A stretch of DNA of 64,000 bases from Kappaphycus alvarezii (Eukaryota > Rhodophyta > Florideophyceae > Gigartinales > Solieriaceae). Below the pieces are notes generated by a model. That model had not been told where the DNA came from. It saw only the letters and a program-made list of their open reading frames with translations, and did no database searches. Positions 32,741 to 44,760 of the stretch are shown one piece after another. The first letter of the stretch is position 1; every line of letters starts with the position of its first letter. The position numbers and the translations under genes were made by a program. The stretch spans positions 1 through 64,000 of the forward strand of contig NADL03000780.1 in assembly GCA_002205965.3 (NCBI GenBank). Reading direction: 5' to 3'.

Positions 32741-34100
32741 TATCAAAAGAACGAATTTGGAGGAGTAGGTAAGCTAAAAAGGGAAAAAACTTGATTCAGG
32801 GTCGATTCAGAGGGGTGGATACAGTTTAAAATATCTAGATTAAATGAAGTAAATTTCGGGAGGACCGCAGTAATGATAAGCAAGGCTCAGTGAGGACGAG
32901 GAAGGACCGCAACATTAAGCAATTTTGGACAAGGGAAGATAGTAAAGTAAACTAAAGTTCTATAGATGACTGAGACCAAAAATCTGTTCCTATCAGCACG
33001 TGCCTCACAACTTGTCAGGTTTATGCCGGTCCTATGCCATTATTGGCCAAATCAGGATAAAAATGTGTATGAAATACTTTTTGCAAGCCTAAAAGTATTC
33101 AAACGTCCTAAAATGGCTCTTCAAAGTAGAAAAATCTAACAGAAGCCCTCAAGCAACTTCATGTAAAAAGTGACCACTCCCTCTTAACTTTTAAGAATGC
33201 TGATAGCGTGCAAAAAAAAATTTGGTACGGATAACTGCTCACGAATAGAGTAATCGGTTCATAAATCTTTACTACATTCCACTTTAGCCTATCACGGCTA
33301 TCTGAATCTGTATCTAGCGGATCGGTGCTGAATTAGGTTTACAGAGATAATAATAATTGGAGCCATAGAAATAGAACTGACGTATTTCCAATGGATTTCT
33401 CTTTCTGAGCCTACGGCCTCCTAATCATCTTCTGTTTAATATTGCACTTTTTTCTTCATTCATGAGACTTAGTCGTAATCACATTTGTACCATTTGAGAT
33501 ATGGGAAAATTTTGTAATTCTAAGTTACAATTGCACTCAACAGCGCATAAATCCTGATGTTTTTTGCGTTTCAAAATGTATGGTGTACGTTTATTAATAG
33601 AAATTCAGTTTCATTTCAGTGTGAAGATTATTAGTTTGAAAACAGAAGGCACTACAATCTAAGCAATTTCGATGCTGTTTGAAGCAGTCAGCCATTTTGA
33701 GTTTCATTTCCCTTCCATTTTATGTAAAAATCAAATTTGATAGTTTGAATTGTTACAAAGCCCAGCTGATTAATCATTTTCTACATCACACATGCACCGA
33801 CCAGAATAAACTATGTCTACCCGGTCCCGGTAAGCAAGCCTCGTACAATGACGAAAGGAATACAGTACTGGGATTACATATCGGACACACTTCTATCCAA
33901 CGTGCCTCTATGCTACCAAGGCCGATCTTGGCGAAGCCTCAGTTTTATCCTCGGTCTATACGCACGTTATAACTCCAGGGTACGCCACTTGCGAAGCTTT
34001 GCCTCTCTCTTTACGTTCTGTTGTTCACGGGAATCGACATGCAATAGTCACTCTACACATTAAAAGTAATGAAAGAGCTCAGAAATTAATAATAGTGAAA
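32741..34100. other. Non-coding stretch
   Basis: No gene or repeat was recognised. Two overlapping frames at 33679-34063 have no family resemblance. Confidence 0.4.
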
Positions 34101-34106
34101 ATCATG

Positions 34107-34375
34107 ATAGAGATAAATCGTCTTCGAGAGAAGATATCCTCAGAACAAACTACCTCTAGAATAAAGTGTTGCGAACAACAAAAGTTCTATCGTGGTACAG
34201 TCGAGCAATCAAAAATAGACGGGTATTTTTAAAGAATCAATGGGCTTCAAGGAAGTAAAGAAGGGGCAAGGTCTACTACGTATGCTCTGCGACCAGCATT
34301 GGAAAAATGCTTATTGGTTTTAAGCTTAATTTCAACTTCTTAACCACTTCGAACTGAAAAAAAAGCGTTCTGCCA
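34107..34375 (-). repeat. Diverged family A LTR fragment
   Basis: Read on the minus strand, it ends ...GATTTATCTCTATCA at 34107 as the family A 3' end does, preceded by the ACTTTTGTTGTTCGCAACA block and the GCATACGTAGTAGACCTTGCCCC block. The TATA half is missing. Confidence 0.65.
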
Positions 34376-34715
34376 AAATTATGGTGGCAATTAAAATCAA
34401 TAAATATATATTTCCATGCTAAATATCTACTTTTTCTCCTAACAATCGCTATCCTCGATATTTGAAACAATCTATACCTGTATAATATCTGTGCTACTCA
34501 TGCACTCCACAAATATTGCCCCAATTGGTTCACAGCTCCCCGTGACGTACAACTGTAATATCTGGGGTATTTAAAGTATCTTTTCTCAGCTCTATGCCCA
34601 GCGCCCCTGGGCATCCCCTCCTACGTCTTTATGTACTGTTTCATACTCCCAAAAGTTGAGGTACCTGAGTAGTATCTTCCGTATGTAAGGGCAACATCGC
34701 TACTGTACAGTAAAG

Positions 34716-34960
34716 TACAGTACGTTGCCGTAAATCCTAACGAGTTGTACAGTGTTGTATAGAAGCTTGCGGAGGGTCTTTGGAAATTAACTACGAATGC
34801 AGAGGACGGGTGGGAACCTTTCGCGCCTGCGTCACTGCGATAATAAACGCAAAACGGGTAGAGAAGTCGCAGAGCTCCTGTTTAGGTGAGAGACCGCGAC
34901 GGGAAGCAGTGAAGGAAGCAAGGCCGCGGAAAAAGCCGTGGCCGTCGTCGACTGAGGCGC
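34716..34960 (-). pseudogene. LINE reverse-transcriptase fragment, copy 2
   Basis: The segment aligns with 51853-52020 (GAACCTTTCGCGCCTGCG versus GAAACCTGTCGCGCCTGCA, then GCAAAACGGGTA in both). There it lies within a recognisable RT around the QDSPLSPLLF motif. Here the motif itself is eroded, and the left end carries the 75-bp repeat. It is adjacent to the family A LTR at 35201. Confidence 0.6.
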
Positions 34961-35200
34961 CATAGTTACCAATACCGATAGGAGAGAGGAATGAATCGTT
35001 TTGGTGGCAATAGGTGCTGTAATTATAATGTTCTCGCGCTTTACAAGTGGCGCTGCAGCTCCTGCGGTATCCGTACTTGGCCAGATGTGGCGGTGTGGGG
35101 GCGAGTGAAGTGGTGGGTAACAGTAGCTCCGACGGCAATATTGGTACTTCCCAGTACACAGCAACATTGCACACATCATTAAAAATAAATTTAATAGCAC

Positions 35201-35919
35201 TGCATTCAAAATTCGCACACGAAGAAGAAATTTGAGAGAGCACCAAATTTGGATACAGTATCGGAATTTGGAAGATAGATTTACAGTTTCTGAATTTGCA
35301 AGATATTTTTAATTTGGATGAGTGGTGCAAATTCATCAATTGATTTTTATTTTAGGACAATCTATCATAATAGATTTCAGTACAGTTCCATATTCTGGGT
35401 GATACTAAGAGTGACTCGGAAAGGTCTATACAATAGCCACGTTATTTCCCACCTTTGGCCAATGGGTGGCTGGCATGGGTGTGTCACCCAGATATTTGCC
35501 TTGAGGACATATCTTTTAAATGGTCCCTCTGGTTCACACGATACCCATGAATGTATTTTATGGTTATTAGTATGTTTGTTTGAGACTTTAGAGATAACCG
35601 AAAGTCTACTTAAGCCGAGAAAACTGCTTATTCTTGTGGAGGTCAAGCAAGTTGGCAGACAACTTCAAGTCAAGTCCCAAGTATTACGAAGTTGAGAGTC
35701 AACTTCGGAATCAAGAAACATTTTTCCTAAGCTGGTCACAGAGCACCAGTGGTAGACCGTGCCCTTTCTGTACTTGCTTGTAGCTCTATCAACTTTCTTC
35801 CTTATTCGCTTTATTTTTCGGTCAACTATACCACAGTAGCACGTTTGTCGCTTGCAACACCCCATTCTTGGTGTATTTGGTTCAGAATATCTCTTATCCC
35901 GACGATTTACCCCATACCA
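35201..35919 (+). mobile_element. Family A solo LTR (719 bp)
   Basis: It is homologous end to end with the insert at 19281-20007: shared AATTCGCACACG near the start, the CAGTATCGGAATT block, the AATTTGCAAGATATTTTTAATTT block, the stem-loops near 35648-35700 and the end CCATACCA. The TG start at 35201 and CA end at 35919 are flanked by AGCAC and AGTAC, a 4-of-5 match for a target duplication. The TATA box is mutated (CTACTTAAG), so it is probably transcriptionally dead. Confidence 0.85.
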
Positions 35920-36576
35920 AGTACAGTTCCAGCGCAGCCGGTGCAGTAAAGTATATTAAACCAGCAGCCAGCGTTTATATTTTAAAGATTGCCAAAAATT
36001 CTGAAACCAAATCTGCCTCGTTCTCAGAGATTACATATGGGCCTCTGCTATTTTATTGGTGATTGAGAAAGGTTTGAGTATTTTAATCTTGGATAATATA
36101 ATGACTATATCATGTTGCTACATTCATGACTCGAGTCATGGGTTAGGGTTGTGATACAGGGACCAAATGAATCCCTACTCTAAGGAAATAAACGTTCAAT
36201 GCAACCAAAAAGTAAAGCATCAAAATATTTATTATATAATCATCTCCTTCTATTCAACTCATTTGGAACCCAATGTAGTCAAATATAAATACATTGATAA
36301 AATGCAGTTCATAGCGGCTTACTGTATCTTATTGCGACACGGAAAGTATAAACGGACAAAGGATGTCATACAAGTCTTAAAAACGACTTTTCGCGTCAGT
36401 TCTTGTTCTCTGTAATCGATAAGGCTATAAATAACGACCAACAACATTTCCTTCTATGTGAGTAATGTACAGCTAAAATTTTACAGTAACATAAAGACAT
36501 ATTCGCAGGAACGAGCTATACAATGTTGTAGGTGTGAGATCTTTCAGGTCTTTGTCAACCAGTAATCTTGTCTTTG
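35920..36576. other. Spacer with one dispersed motif
   Basis: A degenerate copy of the TTTTACTCTTGGA-type motif lies at 36061-36105. Otherwise no gene was recognised. The 36167-36415 frame (82 codons) has no family resemblance. Confidence 0.4.
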
Positions 36577-36581
36577 CATGG

Positions 36582-38006
36582 TAAGAGGGGTAATTCGTCG
36601 GGAGAAGAGATATTCAGAACCAAATACCCCAAGAAGGGGGCGTTGCAAGCGACAAAAGTGCTACCGTGGTATAGTTGAACGAACAAAAGTAGTTGATAAG
36701 AAAGACAGTTGACAGGGCAACAAGAAAGTATAGAACGGGCAGGATCTATCACTAATGCCTTGTGAGCAGTGTGGGAAAAAACGTTTCCTGGGTCTGAAGT
36801 TGACTCTCAACTTCCTACTACTCGGGATGTGACTTGAAGTTGTCTGCCAACTTGCTTGACCTCTACAACAGGAAGCATTTAACTCAGCTTATATAGGCTT
36901 TTAGGCTAAATCTAAAGTCTCAAAGTAAAACATGTAGAGCCATAAAACGGATCAAATGGAGTTTTGTGAACGAGAAAGACTACCAGCACATACTATCAGA
37001 GTAAATATTTTGATTTTTTCCTATAAATCTTATATCTGTATACCAGAGCCAAAAAGTTCCCCTAAAATATCAATTCTACCGAGGCAATCCCCATAAATAT
37101 TCGCGAACGGCCTATATTTCTTCATTTACTCCTTGGAAATATCTAGACCACTGAAGTTGCCCCAATCCGGTTCCAGAGTCCGGACCACCTGGTCCATATT
37201 TCCGGCCCCTTCTTCTCTATTACAGCACTTTCCATGTCTCTCTCCTCCTCATCCTCCTCATCTCCCTTTTCATTCCTCTCTTCATCTTATTCAGGAGAGT
37301 CAGATGTCACAATTAATCCCTCATTCTCTCCTTCGCTCTCCATGGGAGCCCCCGCACCATTGTACTCTCTTGGCTCCCACGGGGCCACCTAGTCCTCTAC
37401 CTCATCTTTCTTTTCCTACTCTTCATCCTCGTCTACCTCCTCTCCCTCCTCCTCCTCTGTCTCTTCTGCCTGCTCGAAGCAGTTACGGCGTACCTACATC
37501 TGAATGCGTTCCCAGTCCAGTCTTCTACAGCAATCATTGTAGTCGGTTGGACCCTTTGCCATCAGGGACTAAGCGTTGAGTGGACCGCGGCCTCGGGATG
37601 ACTTGGCGATGTTGAGATAAGTGCGGATTTTGGTCATTAGGTTGAGTTGATGGAGTAGTTGACGGGGTTGCCTCAACGAATTCGATTTTAAACTTTAAAT
37701 ACTGCGACGTCTTCGAAAAGTATAACAACCTTGAACGCGTAATGACATCTAATAATGACACTGTGTCTTAAAATAAAAAATCAGCCCATGTATTTGCCAC
37801 ACGCATCCAAAATTAAAATATATTGCAAATTCAGAAACTCTTACAATATCTTGCAAATTCAGAAACTCTTACAATATCTCGCAAATTCAGAAACTCTAGC
37901 GATATACTGCAAATTCAGAAACTGTAACGGTATCTTGCAAATTCCGATACTGTATCCAAATTTGGACCTATTCTGGATTTTCCATGTTCGATTTTTGCGC
38001 ACATCA
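36582..38006 (-). mobile_element. Family A, long copy 3 with 5-bp target duplication (1425 bp)
   Basis: On the minus strand the element starts TGATGTGCGC at 38006, exactly like the 727-bp insert, and ends CCCTCTTA at 36582. It is flanked by a perfect 5-bp duplication CATGG at 36577-36581 and 38007-38011. The internal order is the 5' terminal segment, five 28-bp tandem units (37825-37964), a Pro/Thr/Ser-rich then acidic coding-like block (37700-37080) with EPD..FSGLDIS, a TATA box (complement of 36889-36896), the AAGTTG stem-loops (36800-36860) and the 3' end. The whole 1.4-kb unit therefore moved as one piece. Confidence 0.85.
37825..37964. repeat. 28-bp tandem repeat, five units
   Basis: Units start at 37825, 37853, 37881, 37909 and 37937, each GCAAATTCAGAAACTCTTAC plus eight bases, with increasing divergence toward the last. 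The same sequence is present once or twice in the shorter family A copies (near 19365-19400 and 35290-35310). It is therefore a local expansion inside this copy. Confidence 0.9.
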
Positions 38007-38011
38007 CATGG

Positions 38012-39845
38012 CATTGAAAAATGACAAAAGAACAAATTCTGGCCTCCAGTCTCGACTTGTCGAAGTGTTGCAATCGCGAATCATTACCAGCTCCATGGTC
38101 ATGCTGCTCAATTTTTTTGACGATTCCGGTAATCGACCAATGCAATGTTTCAATATAGATACCAGCGAGAGTGATTCCTCAGGGCATGATCGAGCACGTG
38201 CGGTATGTTTATCCGATACAGTGCATACCTTCAACCGATTAATGCTTTGTAATGGTAAAACTATAATTCACCATTAGTAATGGTCGTTTTACCTCCCTCC
38301 AGTTACTTTTAGTTACTGGAAATGCTACGTTATTCGTACAGTAGACATTGAGGCATATTTTGAGCTGAGGTTCGTAAGACTCCCAACCTCAGAGCAGCTA
38401 GCTCAAAGCCGACCTCGTTCACTTTGCTTATTACTTGCTTTACGCTGGTTTGGTAAGTCTCCAGAAACACCCGTATGTTCCTTCAGCAATACATCACTTA
38501 AAAGTTTCACACCAATCTGTAACAGAGTTCTTATCTGTAATGAAGGACTGTAAGCTTCAGGTGATACTCAGGTACCGTACTCGGTCATTCTATGTTTCGG
38601 CTGAGAAATCGGCGTGAATTTGGTCATAAGGGCACATTTTATTGCCTTGGGGCCTCTAGACTAGGGTGTCGGTCAATATCTGCAGGCGCCCAAATCTCGT
38701 TTGTGAGTTATAGTTTGGATTGTCACGATGTTTCTGCCAAATTATGAAGCCGTATAACGGTGAGACCCCTTTGATTTTATTCAAATGAAAGGTAGGTCAA
38801 GGACCTAAGACTGCCTTGCTGGGAAAACGGTATAAATATCAGGGAGTGAAGGTAGAGGTAGACGGATAGGTCATCGAACTTCGGGATCATTAAACAATCT
38901 GCGTTTCTTGGCGAGATTCAATCAAGTTTCCTAGAATTGCGCGCTCTTGGTAGCCCTTAGTATATGCAAATGCTTCCTCTCTTTCGAGAAGCAGCCGCCA
39001 GTGCCATATAAATAAAATTCTAACCACTTTGCTTTTCCTCTGTGTCTACGAGAAGGTTTTAGGTATTTTACTCTCGGTAAAATATATACAATCTATCTGT
39101 TTAGAGACAAGCATTGCAAGGAATGCACACAAAAATAATAAAAATTGCATCATTATTCTTCTCTCAATCAAATAAATCTTCCAAGAGTAAAACATGCAAG
39201 ATTTTCTACGTAGAGATTTTTAAATACTTATGTAATTCAAGTGACGTACGTTTTTACTCTAACGTACCTTACTTTTTCGTCATAACAACTAGAAATTAAT
39301 CTGTAATATATGTCGCTAAAATATCTAAATAAGAAAACAGTACTTTATCGGATAGATCGAATCAATCGAGCTTTCAGTGATGATGTGAACAAATCTAGAT
39401 CACCTAGGCTCATGCCTGTCACAATTTAAACTCTTTGAAGGTGGCTAAAACAGAAGGGGAGGAAGCCGGGGCACTGCTAAAGGGACAGTGGAGACGATAG
39501 TGGTGGGTTTCAGAATGTTGGGGGCAAAGGTCATAAGGCAAAAGTGATATGGAGTTTACCTGGATTCACAAGAATCCAGATGCGTCCCCTTCTATAGACA
39601 GTAAGGTAGCAATTCTAAACGACTCTCAGAATTGTGCCAGCGCAATGGAAAGCACTAGAAAGCAGAGCTCCACGCAGATTGTAGAGCTGTAACTAAATTA
39701 TAATACTATTTAGAACTTAAACAAGTCGACGACGAGGGGCTCCACGTCAAATAAAAAATACTTTAGAAAACATAAATACTCATCAATAAAACTGCTACTC
39801 AATTACACACAGCTTCTACATTCTTCCAAGAGTGATGCAATTTCT
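38012..39845. other. Non-coding stretch with inverted motif pair
   Basis: Plus-oriented and minus-oriented copies of the TTTTACTCTTGGA motif at about 39046-39096 and 39172-39206 face each other across about 75 bp. This could be a small fold-back element. No gene is supported. The overlapping frames at 37984-38277 are without family resemblance. Confidence 0.45.
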
Positions 39846-39850
39846 CTGCT

Positions 39851-39930
39851 ACACCACGGTGTAATAGAGAATTTGAATAGGGACAGTTAACAGGTCTCTA
39901 TTACTCAGTGGTGTAACAGAGACATTGTTA
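39851..39930. mobile_element. Hairpin MITE-like element, copy 2
   Basis: Arms at 39851-39870 and 39895-39914 pair at 18 of 20 positions. The right flank ACAGAGACATTGTTACA matches the flank of copy 1 (2157-2173). It sits next to an RLE fragment here and next to the cysteine-rich pseudogene at copy 1. Confidence 0.7.
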
Positions 39931-39942
39931 CAGTGAAACTCA

Positions 39943-40212
39943 GATGCATATGCAATGCTGAATGACGTGGCAAAGAACGTGACTATGGTCGAACTGGAGA
40001 CGCATGGAAGTATTGACGGGGTTTGGATGGAAAGGCAAAGTGCAGCAGCCGTCATGTTCAGTGCGGCCTGCTTGATGTCTGGCCTAAAGAAAAAATTTAG
40101 AAAAAGTCATTCCTTTTGCATTACTGTGTCTGTATGCCTTTTTCGAGTCGATTATGGTGATCTTGAAAACCATGGGATAGATCGAATATATGTTACAAAG
40201 AAAAACACCTAA
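39943..40212 (+). mobile_element. RLE non-LTR element, truncated C-terminus and tail
   Basis: DAYAMLNDVAKNVTMVELET and RQSAAAVMFSAACLMSGL correspond to DAHALLTDVARNVATRARET and RHAAAAVMSKPACLLAGL. The tail is a different subtype from the 21.7-kb element. It shares TGCCTTTTTCGAGTCGATT with the flank of the cysteine-rich gene and ends in the inverted dispersed motif (GGGATAGATCGAATATATG..AAAACACC). Confidence 0.7.
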
Positions 40213-40809
40213 ACTTTTTTCCTCATTCCAAAAAAAATACAACTAACAACTCCATAAGACAGGTGTTCCAAATTTCAACTTTGATTTAATTCAAACGGAG
40301 AAATAGGGTGCTTTACTGATTAGTATTTTCTGAGAGTAGCGGGGGCAGATATGTGCCTTGAAGATTGTGAAAAAGAGTCATATTAAGGAAGGAAACTCTT
40401 CTAAGGTTGGTGGAAGGCCAGCGTTGGAGAAAACCGTCGTCGCAGCGTGAGACCGACCGCATCAGCCCTATATTCATTCCATTAGATCGAGTAAATCTCG
40501 CGCTTGGGGGCTGGGACTCGGGGCGTGGTAGGTCGTCGAGGAACTTGTGGGAACTGCCTTCAGCTGTGTGATTGAACCCGTCTTGGTGCGGTACAGTTTG
40601 GGTGTTTTAATGATTAGAAAATATGTTAGTCTTCGTTACAAAGGGTTACAGGAGGACTTTTGATTACTGTGACAGATTTATTGACTATAATCCAATCACA
40701 TTCCATATTTGAGTGTTACATTGGGTCCGCGTAGTGATCAAATCTTAAAAGAGAACAACAAGGCCTCTCAACAGACAAGCAGTATTGGACATAACTTTTA
40801 CCATCTGAA

Positions 40810-41113
40810 GAAAGTTGTCCCGGTCCGATGCCCCCTTTTCGTTTTACTGAAAAAGATACATAAGTACTAGTTTCGACGTCTTTTTCCTATTTTGATGAGA
40901 TCATTGCCTGTAAGCGTAGTGCATGTGCTAAGCTAAGTCAGTGTGGCTAAATCTAATAAGAAGATGACTGTACAGTCTGCATGGCGGTGCGCCAGAGGAG
41001 GAGGAACTGTCGGCACGACATGAGTGTAAAAGCCAACGCGCCAGCGCGCACTAACGCACGTTTGCACTGGGAAAAAGTGCATTGGTACCGCGTCAAACAT
41101 CTCAGTACGCCCC
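40810..41113 (+). repeat. About 300-bp dispersed repeat, copy 1
   Basis: It matches 48850-49158 in the same orientation. Shared stretches include CATAAGTACTAG, CTAAATCTAATAAG.AGATGACTGTACAGTCTGCAT and a final GCACTGG..ACATCTCAG. The middle contains ACTGTACAGT and GCGCGCACTA palindromic bits. It lies just upstream of one copia element and just outside the other, but in the same orientation beside oppositely oriented elements, so it is probably not their LTR. Confidence 0.8.
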
Positions 41114-41158
41114 GTTGACTATTTTGCCCACCATCTCCAGGTACTGCCGATTCAATTC

Positions 41159-41521
41159 ATGCATCGCCTTGCCGAGGATCTTTGTGAGCGAGTTCGCCTT
41201 GCTTTCCCCAGAATATCTGTAGACCACCTTGATTTGACCGTCCCCGATAGCTCCGCATACATACTAGTGGCGAAGCACGACGTGTGCAATGCGGTGGAGG
41301 CCCTGGACGTGACCCGACCAAAGAAAATCCCCTATTTTTCTTGGAATACGATGGTTTCCGATCGACTGTGTACCGTCGATCTCATTCAGCAGCTTTCGCA
41401 TCCACAAAACGTCGTGCAGACAGCTTGCGAACACGCCAGACGCCGCCTTAGTGTAAGAGGAAGGAAATTTCTCAATGCCACGAAAGGTACTGAAACTACC
41501 GAACAACCAGATGTCCTTTGA
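41159..41521 (+). other. Open frame upstream of copia element 1, possible gag remnant
   Basis: This 120-codon frame (MHRLAEDLCERVRLAF... to ...NATKGTETTEQPDVL) stands where gag is expected, immediately before the protease of copia element 1. It has no CCHC zinc knuckle and no recognised family. Gag remnant is inferred from position only. Confidence 0.4.
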
Positions 41522-41589
41522 ATCTTTGCGTAGACTTCCTCTGCACAGCAAGTAGAGCTTCAATCTACCGGAGGCCCTCTTCTCTCATC

Positions 41590-42050
41590 TATTTAATGTA
41601 TCATCGACTCAGGATGTACATCGCATGTCACTCACGACCTCTCAGCTTTCACAAGTTATCATCTTCTCTAGTTCCCTTCAACTCTCGACCTCTGGGCAGA
41701 TTCTACGGCTATGATTATTGCCTCCGGTAACGTTGCTCTCACGTTACGAAGGAAGGGACAAACCTTCAAGTGTGTTATGAGAAACGTATTACACGTTCCA
41801 GACCTTCGCTAGCAACTGCTCTCCTTATCTGTCATGGCAAATCTTGGAATTGAGACACGTTTTAATATCGATAAAGTCACCCTTGTTCATCATTCAGACT
41901 CTAAACTTGTGGGGACGGGTACCCTCTCTAATGGCCTATACTTTTTGGGTGTCACCAAGCCTACACTAAAGCCACCGATAGGATCTCAAGTTTCCTTTAT
42001 ATGACCAGTTTCAATCTGGCATCAGATATTGACGCACGTACATGTTCCTG
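41590..42050 (+). pseudogene. Ty1/copia protease and pre-integrase domain, decayed (element 1)
   Basis: IIDSGCTSHVTHDLSAFTSY near 41599 is the copia aspartic protease active site. ADSTAMIIASGNVALTLRR, then VLHVPDLR.QLLSLSVMANLG (the NVLYVPDLR.NLLSV signature) and WHQ...H near 42020 (pre-integrase zinc domain) follow. One stop and small frameshifts are present. Confidence 0.9.
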
Positions 42051-42439
42051 GAATCAAATTAACGATCAGAAGCGCTGTCGTGAAAGGTGTAAAAATTTCA
42101 CAAGGAGAGGAGGAGGATAATGTTTGCGTCGGCGGCATACTTGGTAAATCCCATCGCGCTCCAATTCCGAAGAATACAAAGCCGTTCAGCAAAAATCCCT
42201 AGAACTGGTTCAATTTTATGTCTTGGGAACGGTTGCAACTCCTCTCGGAGGGGCTAGGTATTTAGTATCATACATCTACAACTACCCCAAGTTGACGGTT
42301 GTATATTCTATGAGCCATAAGTCAAAGTTGATAGATTGCTTTGAAAACTAAACAGCCTTGCGGAGAAACACACTAGTCAGTCTCTGAACTATCTCCAACT
42401 CCGTGAGTTTCCTGAACTAAAAACTCCTTTTTGACGAAG

Positions 42440-42960
42440 ATGAGCTTCTTTTCCATTAATGGTTGAAAGTCCGACAATGGCGGAGAGTACCTCTCAACCG
42501 AGTTCAAGAACGTTCTAAAGGAGAACGGCATAAAACATCAGCTCACCGTGGCTCACGGCCCGCAGCCAAACGGGACTGCAGAACGGATGAATCGAGCCCT
42601 TCTCAGTCTTGTCCGTTGGATACTACACCACAAGGGTCTCCTAAAGCATTTCTGGGCTGAAGCCCTTTCCACGGCTTTCTATGTTCTGAATCGCGTTACT
42701 TTAGACTCTTTGCCAGAGAGCACCACTCCTTAACACCGCTGGAACGGCATTGTCCCTGACATATCTCACATGCGGAATTTTTTGACCCAGTGCTGGTATG
42801 TCGTGCCAAAGAACACACTCAAGAAGTTGGATCCCAGATCTCGTCAAGCTCCTATGGTGAGGTACTCTTCTCAGAGCAAGGAATATAAGCTGTGGAATAT
42901 TGGCTCAGAAAGAATGGTAATATCCAGAGATGTAGTTTTCAATGAAACTGGATTTTGTAC
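42440..42960 (+). pseudogene. Ty1/copia integrase, decayed (element 1)
   Basis: KSDNGGEYLSTEFKNVL then KENGIKHQLTVAHGPQPNGT and AERMNRALLSLVRWIL carry the second Asp (SDNGGEY) and the catalytic Glu region (NG.AER.NR). These are followed by WAEALSTAFYVLNR. The frame then reads into the GKxF/.G.. C-terminal domain (LDPRSRQAPMVRYSSQSKEY, then VISRDVVFNE). The first catalytic Asp region (42200-42430) is badly eroded. Confidence 0.9.
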
Positions 42961-44160
42961 ACAGTGTCAAGTCATCAGTGAGCTACTGAATGAAAATCAC
43001 AGCCAAAATATTTCCTCCGATGAATATAAAACCTCTTTTGAGGAGTTTATCGAAGTACATAATTACGCTGAGGAAGAAGAAGATTCTGAAGGGTCCACTG
43101 CTGGTGAAAAAAATCAACTTTCATCTATAGAAGCCCATTAAGTAGCTCTTTGTCGTTCATTTCGGTTCTTAAAGAAGCCTATCCGCTGGTATCTCTCTAG
43201 CTATTCCTCAAATGTGTCGTTTGCCAAAGAAACTGCATTACCCTCAACAGGTGTTCCTGCAACTTACGAAGAAGCAACTTCTGCAGAAAACACTGATTTT
43301 TGGATGCTTGGGATCAAGAAGGAAGAAGATTATATCCGTGAGAATAGAATCTTCAATCTCTTTCCATGGAAACCAAGAATGCACTTGATTTCATGTCACT
43401 ACGTTTTTCGTATCAAACCCGACGTTAGTCCTATGGATAGAATCTTCGCTAAAGGATTCAGATAATTTCCCGGACTATAGGACACCTACATGTATGCTCC
43501 TATCGTTTCTATTGCAGTTGTACGCAGCATGTTCCTCTGCTTGACAAATCTGTTAGATCTATAATGGGATCAGGTGTACGTACTAACCACGTTTCTAAGC
43601 GGTGACTTGGACGAAGAAATATTCATGAAGATTTCAGCTGTTTTCCGAGTTGAAAACAAGCCCAACCTCGTCTGGCGACTTTTGAAGGACTGGAATGGAT
43701 TGACGCAGGCTCCTCGCCAATGGTATGCAAAAAAGATGCATTTCTGAGTTTGCAACTCAATTTTGTTAACAACCCACACGATCCATGTCTGCATGTGTAT
43801 CGTAAGAATATTATGTTCTGCATGATAATACTATATTTTGATGATTTTTCATTTCAGGCAGCAGTCGACATATACTCAATTAAATCGAGTTGAAACTGAA
43901 GAATAGATTCATTATGAAAGACTTGGAGCCTGTCCAGAAGTTCCTTGGTATTCAACTGCAGCGAAACTGCTCTGAGAGAACACTGCATCTTTCGTAATCG
44001 AAATACACAGAAAAGATCTTGGAAAGGTTCCAACTGGCGGATTCAAAGCATGCCGATACTCCAATGGTCCAAAGTTATCCAAACGAGGACGGAACTAATG
44101 ATAAAGAACTTCCTTTATCAGTACTATATCGCTTTGCAAGATTCAGTTTCATCTGCTTGA
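42960..44160 (+). pseudogene. Ty1/copia reverse transcriptase, decayed (element 1)
   Basis: After an acidic linker the RT begins with AENTDFWMLGIKKEEDYIRE (43275-43340), then LVSCHYVFRIKPD-like. Later come LSGDLDEEIFMKIS (motif A, near 43597), GLTQAPRQWYAKKM (near 43700-43735), NNPHDPCLHVYRKNIM and LYFDDFSF at about 43830-43850, where copia has YVDD. So the catalytic box carries F in place of V, and the following residue is also changed. Frameshifts and stops are frequent. Confidence 0.9.
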
Positions 44161-44219
44161 TGTTCTGCACTCGTCCATACATTTAATTCGCTGTAGGCAA
44201 GCTTTCGTATTTCTGTTAG

Positions 44220-44760
44220 AAGCCGATAGTCACTCACTGGAGAGCTGTCAAACGTGTTTATCGCTACTTGAACGGATCGAAAACTGTTGGAACTCGTTAC
44301 GGTGCGTCTTCAGCTCACACCATTGCTTAATTTAGTGAATATAATTGGGCTGGCTGCCTTTCTAATCGCAAATCTACCGAAAGCTTCGTGTTCATGTTGT
44401 CTAGTGGACATATGTAATGGTGCTCCAAGAACCAAGGGAGTGTTGCGCTGTCGTCCTGTGAATTAGAGTACATATATCTGTGCATTGCCTCTAAAGAATC
44501 TCTTTGAGTGTCAAACTTTTCTCTGCAGGTTAATGGATAACATTTTCCCTACTCCTAGAAGGATATCAGTTGACAACTCGGGGGCAATTAGCTCGTTCTA
44601 GAGCGAATAAATTATTGAACGTAACAAGCACATTGATATTCGGTATCATTTCGTTCGTGAATCTGTGTCGTCTAAACAGATCTCTGTTACTCACTGTCGA
44701 ATCGAAGACCAAGTCTCTGACATTCTAACAAACCTCTCCTGTGAATCAAGTTTGTCAAGT
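44220..44760 (+). pseudogene. Ty1/copia RNase H, decayed (element 1)
   Basis: RVYRYLNGSKTVGTRYG, then NWAGCLSNRKSTESFVFML, then SVALSSCELEYIYLCIASKE and SVDNSGAI are the canonical order of copia RNase H (DWAG...RKSTSG..., VALSS.EAEY). The domain ends NKHIDIRYHFVRE and IEDQVSDILTNLS near 44725, the HIDIRYHF and .D..TK.L tail. Confidence 0.9.

Noticed and set aside
37825..37964. CRISPR-like array
   Set aside because: Units are directly adjacent 28-mers without spacers. It is a tandem repeat in an LTR of a eukaryotic genome.
40810..41113. Repeat interpreted as the 5' LTR of copia element 1
   Set aside because: Its second copy lies beside an oppositely oriented copia element in the same orientation, and it does not match the putative 3' LTR at 44865.
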